DNA from: Chitinophagaceae bacterium UBA1930 | GTDB lineage: Bacteria > Bacteroidota > Bacteroidia > Chitinophagales > Chitinophagaceae | Assembly: GCA_002337145.1 (NCBI GenBank) | Contig: DDFK01000001.1 | Coordinates: forward strand, 1,023,501 to 1,087,500 | Length of the DNA: 64,000 bases | Direction of reading: 5' to 3' | Translations under genes and position numbers: made by a program | Part shown: piece after piece, positions 60,473-64,000 of the stretch | Layout of the letters: the number at the start of each line of letters is the position of its first letter | Position numbering within the stretch: position 1 is the stretch's first letter | Notes under the pieces: model-generated | What the model was told of the DNA's origin: nothing | What the model saw: the letters and a program-made list of their open reading frames with translations, nothing else | Database searches by the model: none

Positions 60473-60481
60473 TCAATTAGC

Positions 60482-61078
60482 TTACTTGTTTTTTTGCCAT
60501 GAAACTTCTATTGTTGATGCAACCCCTTTTCCATCCTTACCTTCTGCATATTTGGCAACATAGAATTTTTTTCCGTACACCCAGGTATAGTTTTCTTTTA
60601 TGGAAGAATCGTTTTTGAATGTGAATACCCGCATGTCAACCCTGTTGAGGTTATTTGTATTATCCTCCACATTCACATCAATGCCCTGCACTTCCAGGTC
60701 CTTGTTGGGCGTGGTGTAATTAAAAATAATACTGTTGGTATTCAGGTGGCGGAAGATGCTTTCCTTGTACCATTTTTTTAACAATGGCTGCGTAATATCT
60801 TTCTGAAGGAAAGGGGCTGCCAGTTTCTTAAACTCATCAATTGATATTGCAACGGAATCTGTTTTCTGTTTATCTACCGTTACTGTTTTTACAATGGTAA
60901 ATGCAGATTTTGAAACGCTATCAATATCCATATTAATAAACACATTTACCGGGTAGAACTTTGCGGTATCGTTAACAGGCTCAACGGTGGTGCCCGACTG
61001 TTTATCCGTTTTGCTTTTACAGCCAACAGCAATGGCAATTACACAAAGAACACAAAAGTGAAGTGATCGTTTTTTCAT
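60482..61078 (-). CDS. Uncharacterised lipoprotein, co-transcribed with uvrC
   Basis: Start chosen at the ATG at 61078 (MKKRSLHFCVLCVIAIAVGC), giving a lipobox with lipidated Cys20 and 198 residues. The mature part has a Thr/Asp-rich linker, then alternating helices and strands (SISIDEFKKLAAPFL, LEVQGIDVNVEDN, FTFKNDSSIKENYTWVYGKKF). No family is recognised, although the pattern is common in Chitinophagales. Its stop lies nine bases before uvrC. Confidence 0.72.
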   Translation of the reverse strand: MKKRSLHFCVLCVIAIAVGCKSKTDKQSGTTVEPVNDTAKFYPVNVFINMDIDSVSKSAFTIVKTVTVDKQKTDSVAISIDEFKKLAAPFLQKDITQPLLKKWYKESIFRHLNTNSIIFNYTTPNKDLEVQGIDVNVEDNTNNLNRVDMRVFTFKNDSSIKENYTWVYGKKFYVAKYAEGKDGKGVASTIEVSWQKNK

Positions 61079-61105
61079 CTTACAAAAATATCCCAATCAG
61101 CAATA

Positions 61106-61137
61106 AAAAAGCTGTCACATTATTTGCAACAGCTTTT
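61106..61137 (-). terminator. Terminator of the sigma factor/barrel operon
   Basis: On the minus strand AAAAGCTGT and ACAGCTTTT form the base stem, with further weak pairs inside, followed by TTTTATTG. It starts about 22 bases after the stop at 61160. Confidence 0.75.
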
Positions 61138-61159
61138 AATAAAGTGGAACAAGAATATG

Positions 61160-62671
61160 TTACAACGGTTTGGTAAATCCTATTTTAAGTCCATAATCCA
61201 ACCTGTATTCCTTTATAGGATAATTTTCTGTATAAGTTGGCAAATGCTGGTAACGTAGTTGCGGGCCAATATACCATTTGTACGACCCTACCTTATAAGT
61301 CAAGTTAAGCTCTGTACTGCTATTGATATTCCATCTTCTAAAAAATGGAGTGCCATCTGTATAATATTTATAATCAGTAGAAATCAGGTAAATATTCTTA
61401 TTCAATGTAAGCGTTGGCTGAATGCTTGCCCCAATGCTCAGTCCTAGATGCTTGCCCTGAAGGAAATCCCATTGCAAGCCAATAGGAATGGAAATCTGGT
61501 ACAGCTTATTGTCAAGCTGGGATTTTCTTGCCCCGTTGCTGGTATTGCTGCTAAAGTTGGAGTATTGGTACAATGTATCAAGACGGTTTCCTTCAACCAG
61601 TGTTATTGCTGCAAGTTTGCCACCGCCATACAATGATTGGTAGCCCGCTATATAATACTGGCGACTGTTTAATTGTAAGCCGGTTTTGATTCTTAAATTA
61701 TTAGTCAGTTTGTACATGACACCCACACCAAACTCAATACCCATTGCCGGTTTGTGCCTAACCACATCATCCAGATTAACGGTTGAGTTTAAGTCGGCAG
61801 GTATGGTGGTTACAGATGGACGTTCGTAATTGTTACGTTCCTTATCGTCTACCAACTTTCTATAGCTAACAGATGGGGTAATGTAAAATTGTACCTCGAA
61901 CCTGGATGGTTTCTTTTTCAATTTTGCGATGTTGGAACGTGTACCTGTTACCAGTTCTTCATTAAGTGAAGGGTTGTCGTCTACAGGTTGCTTAAATATT
62001 GAGTTCTTGTTCTCTTTCAACAAGGCGTTCGTAATAATTTTATTATTCTGTGCAACAGTTGTTTTTTCAGTTGTTGGTGTTGCATTGGCTGCTACTACCG
62101 CCAATGGCCTGCTTTCTGTTTTATTAAGCCTGTTCTTTATTTCTTTTTCAACCTTTTTGTAAGTGTCGTTCAAAGAAGCAGTAATGTTTTTCGAGATATT
62201 GTCCGCAGCATCTACAATATGGGGTTCGTAAAGAACCACTTCATTCCTGTCTTCATTTACTACAGATGCAGCAGTTATATTGGCCGATTTAACCAATGCC
62301 TCGTATGCTTTCAATTCCTCTTTTCTGGTTTTTTCTTTTATGGAAGCGAATGTTTTTGCAGTAAGGTTATTGGCAAAAAGCTGTTCCTTGTATGCTACGG
62401 TTTCAGTTTTATCAGCAACGGCTACATTTTTTTCCTGTTGAACAACAGGTTTTGCAGCAGTAATAGGTATGGGATGGCTATTGATTAAAGTAGAAACAGT
62501 AAGTGCAGATATGATTAAAAGTGTGATGAATGGAAGTGCCGGCCAGCGTTTTTTTCCGTGCAGTTCGCTTTGTATGTTCCGCCAGATCTTGTCGGAAGGA
62601 TACATCCTGTGTTGCTTTGTTTCGTCTTCCAGAAACTGCTTCAATTCGTTATCGTCAAAAAGGTTTTCCAT
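61160..62671 (-). CDS. Membrane-anchored outer-membrane-barrel protein, probable partner of the ECF sigma factor
   Basis: A 503-residue protein without a cleavable signal. Residues 1-42 are cytoplasmic-like (MENLFDDNELKQFLEDETKQ ... SDKIWRNIQSEL), one membrane helix at about 45-62 (LPFITLLIISALTVSTLI), a long charged periplasmic linker (65-250), and a C-terminal domain (about 255-503) of amphipathic beta-strands resembling a PorT-like eight-stranded barrel (VQFYITPSVSYRKLVDD, GIEFGVGVMYKL, YRLDYGLKIGFTKPL). The N-terminus has the look of Bacteroidota anti-sigma proteins. It begins 29 bases after the ECF sigma gene stop and is certainly co-transcribed with it. Confidence 0.85.
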   Translation of the reverse strand: MENLFDDNELKQFLEDETKQHRMYPSDKIWRNIQSELHGKKRWPALPFITLLIISALTVSTLINSHPIPITAAKPVVQQEKNVAVADKTETVAYKEQLFANNLTAKTFASIKEKTRKEELKAYEALVKSANITAASVVNEDRNEVVLYEPHIVDAADNISKNITASLNDTYKKVEKEIKNRLNKTESRPLAVVAANATPTTEKTTVAQNNKIITNALLKENKNSIFKQPVDDNPSLNEELVTGTRSNIAKLKKKPSRFEVQFYITPSVSYRKLVDDKERNNYERPSVTTIPADLNSTVNLDDVVRHKPAMGIEFGVGVMYKLTNNLRIKTGLQLNSRQYYIAGYQSLYGGGKLAAITLVEGNRLDTLYQYSNFSSNTSNGARKSQLDNKLYQISIPIGLQWDFLQGKHLGLSIGASIQPTLTLNKNIYLISTDYKYYTDGTPFFRRWNINSSTELNLTYKVGSYKWYIGPQLRYQHLPTYTENYPIKEYRLDYGLKIGFTKPL

Positions 62672-62700
62672 TGTGTTATGTCACCCGAATACAATTGTAT

Positions 62701-63279
62701 TTATTTATTAAAGGCTGCGAGCCAGCCAATGTTCTCTTTTGGGTTATCAATAATTTTTTTCTTCACCAGAATTGTTTCCAGCATCGACTTGGCCCTTGTG
62801 TACTGGCTGCGGCTGGTACTTTCTTCTATATCCAGCATATTACCAATTTCCCTGTGGCTAAATCCTTCAATGGCATACAGGTTAAGTACCGTTCGGTAAC
62901 CAATAGGCAACAACCTTATGCATTCCACCACCTGTTTTGCCTGCATAATGGATGGCATGGTTTCCTCTTTCACATATACCGTTGTTGCATAGGCCAAATC
63001 AACATTATCGGTAAATTTCTTGTACTTCTTTAAAAAATTGATGCAGGTATGTACAATAATCCTCCTTATCCACCCTTCAAATGCACCCTTGTTCTGAAAA
63101 GTATGTATTTGTGTAAATACTTTTATGAACCCTTCCTGCAGCATGTCTTCTGCATCCTCCCTATTATGAGCAAAACGGTAACAAACCGACAGCATTTTAG
63201 GACTGTACCTATTGTACAGCTCCCTTTGTGCAGCGGCATCATTATGCAAGCATCCGGCAATAATGGTTTGTTCTGTCAT
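62701..63279 (-). CDS. ECF-type RNA polymerase sigma factor
   Basis: A 192-residue sigma-70 family factor. Region 2 (about 22-90) has YNRYSPKMLSVCYRFAHNREDAEDMLQEGFIKVF and FEGWIRRIIVHTCINFLKK; region 4 (about 118-175) has LPIGYRTVLNLYAIEGFSHREIGNMLDIEESTSRSQYTRAK. This is the subgroup that in Bacteroidota lies next to barrel-type anti-sigma genes, as here. A TATATTTA sequence near its leader is a weak -7 candidate. Target genes unknown. Confidence 0.93.
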   Translation of the reverse strand: MTEQTIIAGCLHNDAAAQRELYNRYSPKMLSVCYRFAHNREDAEDMLQEGFIKVFTQIHTFQNKGAFEGWIRRIIVHTCINFLKKYKKFTDNVDLAYATTVYVKEETMPSIMQAKQVVECIRLLPIGYRTVLNLYAIEGFSHREIGNMLDIEESTSRSQYTRAKSMLETILVKKKIIDNPKENIGWLAAFNK

Positions 63280-63422
63280 TTGGGTTAAGATAATTCCCCT
63301 AAATATAAGACATATATCTGTTACAAATGCTGCATTCCGGCATTTTTAATGTCTTACGACCCGTTTGCCATCGCTGGCTTTAACAACAATTAAAGGCATT
63401 ACTTTGCAGCAATTAGAACATT

Positions 63423-64000
63423 ATGCAAGGCCATGTTTACCTTATTCCCACTTTTTTGCACGAAGAAGCTTTACACACCCTGCCCGCTTATATAGTGGAT
63501 GACATAAAGAAATGCGATGTTTTTTTTGTGGAGAACGAAAAAACAACCCGTCGCTTTTTTAAAAAGCTATGGAAGGAAATGGTGATTGACAATTATGAAT
63601 GGCATGCCATACACAAGGCAGAAGATGGTGTAAAGACAACATTTGTACAGCTTTTGAAACAGGGCAAAAACATTGGCATTGTTAGCGAAGCGGGTTGCCC
63701 CGGCATAGCAGACCCCGGGCAGGTTTTGGTGGAAGCAGCCCAACAAGTACATGCGGTTGTAAAACCATTGGTGGGGCCATCGTCTATCCTACTGGCATTA
63801 ATGGCAAGCGGCATGAATGGTCAATGCTTTCAGTTCAATGGCTATTTGCCTATTGATGGCCTTGAAAGGAAAAAGAAAATAAAGGAACTGGAAGCCGATA
63901 GCAAACGGAAAAACTGTACACATATTTTTATTGAGACCCCTTACAGGAACAATGGCCTGATTAAAGATGTGCTGGACAGTTGTCAGGCAGATACAAAATT
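63423..64000 (+). CDS. SAM-dependent tetrapyrrole-methylase-fold enzyme, RsmI-like (partial)
   Basis: The frame opens at the ATG at 63423 and runs off the window after 192 codons. It begins MQGHVYLIPTFLHEEALHTLP, then FFVENEKTTRRFFKKLW, GIVSEAGCPGIADPGQVLVEAA and VKPLVGPSSILLALMASGMNGQCFQFNGYLP, the order of motifs in RsmI (16S rRNA C1402 2'-O-methyltransferase) and its relatives. The usual GTPIGN start is replaced by PTFLHEE, so it belongs to the shorter Bacteroidota relative whose target is not established. Probable -7 box at 63399 (TTACTTTG). Confidence 0.88.
   Translation, partial: MQGHVYLIPTFLHEEALHTLPAYIVDDIKKCDVFFVENEKTTRRFFKKLWKEMVIDNYEWHAIHKAEDGVKTTFVQLLKQGKNIGIVSEAGCPGIADPGQVLVEAAQQVHAVVKPLVGPSSILLALMASGMNGQCFQFNGYLPIDGLERKKKIKELEADSKRKNCTHIFIETPYRNNGLIKDVLDSCQADTK

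Noticed and set aside
62530..63033. 167-residue plus-strand frame opposite the ECF sigma factor
   Set aside because: Antisense to regions 2 and 4 of a clear sigma factor.
1..64000. tRNA, rRNA, insertion sequence, prophage or integrase
   Set aside because: No cloverleaf, ribosomal RNA stretch, transposase, integrase or phage structural gene was recognised on either strand.

Overview
The window reads as chromosome of a Bacteroidota bacterium, most likely a member of Chitinophagales/Chitinophagaceae (inference from gene content; no rRNA is present to test it). Supporting signs are SusC-like and OMP-beta-barrel receptors with N-terminal carboxypeptidase-like domains, type IX secretion C-terminal domains, a PID-CTERM protein, DUF5686, DUF3078, DUF3667 and 2TM-domain proteins, Bat-type VWA/TPR proteins, the long form of IspG, and promoters of the TAnnTTTG (-7) type with weak Shine-Dalgarno sequences. 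Base composition looks like about 40% GC throughout, with one AT-rich exception, the fic gene at 32.7-34.0 kb.

Layout. 1-2.3 kb: start of an FAD oxidoreductase (phytoene desaturase-like) behind an ECF sigma factor, then a winged-helix regulator co-transcribed with two paralogous membrane proteins. 2.4-12 kb: exported and outer-membrane proteins (TonB-dependent receptor, DUF5686 protein, lipoproteins, M28 peptidase). 12.3-13.6 kb: NdpA-like nucleoid protein plus DUF3820. 13.8-23.1 kb: large beta-barrel protein, MscS channel, PID-CTERM small protein and a 1,175-residue T9SS cargo. 23.4-27.1 kb: DEAD-box helicase, fumarase, Pr6Pr membrane protein. 27.1-27.8 kb: four copies of a 167-bp hairpin-bearing tandem repeat directly upstream of batB-batC. 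29.7-34.9 kb: alpha/beta hydrolase, ispG, an acquired Fic protein with a striking repeat-built leader, lipoprotein. 34.9-41.8 kb: an apparent organic-phosphate scavenging locus (TonB receptor, beta-helix lipoprotein, beta-propeller phytase, T9SS protein) with two matching Pho-box-like sites. 41.9-47 kb: nadB, acyltransferase, DUF3667, MBL-rhodanese protein. 47-57.4 kb: second OMP-barrel protein, PDZ protein, scpA, DUF3078, mscL, PPK2, DMT transporter, frr, WecA-like transferase. 57.6-64 kb: orphan transketolase N-half, uvrC, lipoprotein, an ECF sigma factor with a membrane-spanning barrel partner, and the start of a TP-methylase.

Most genes are housekeeping or envelope genes in one- to four-gene units separated by clear intrinsic terminators. 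The most interesting material is non-coding: mutually exclusive hairpins in front of fic, a hairpin element present twice with compensatory changes, a dispersed GGCGTCGCACCCAT element present three times, the 167-bp tandem array, and several perfect dyads at promoters. No CRISPR array, tRNA, rRNA, insertion sequence or prophage was seen.
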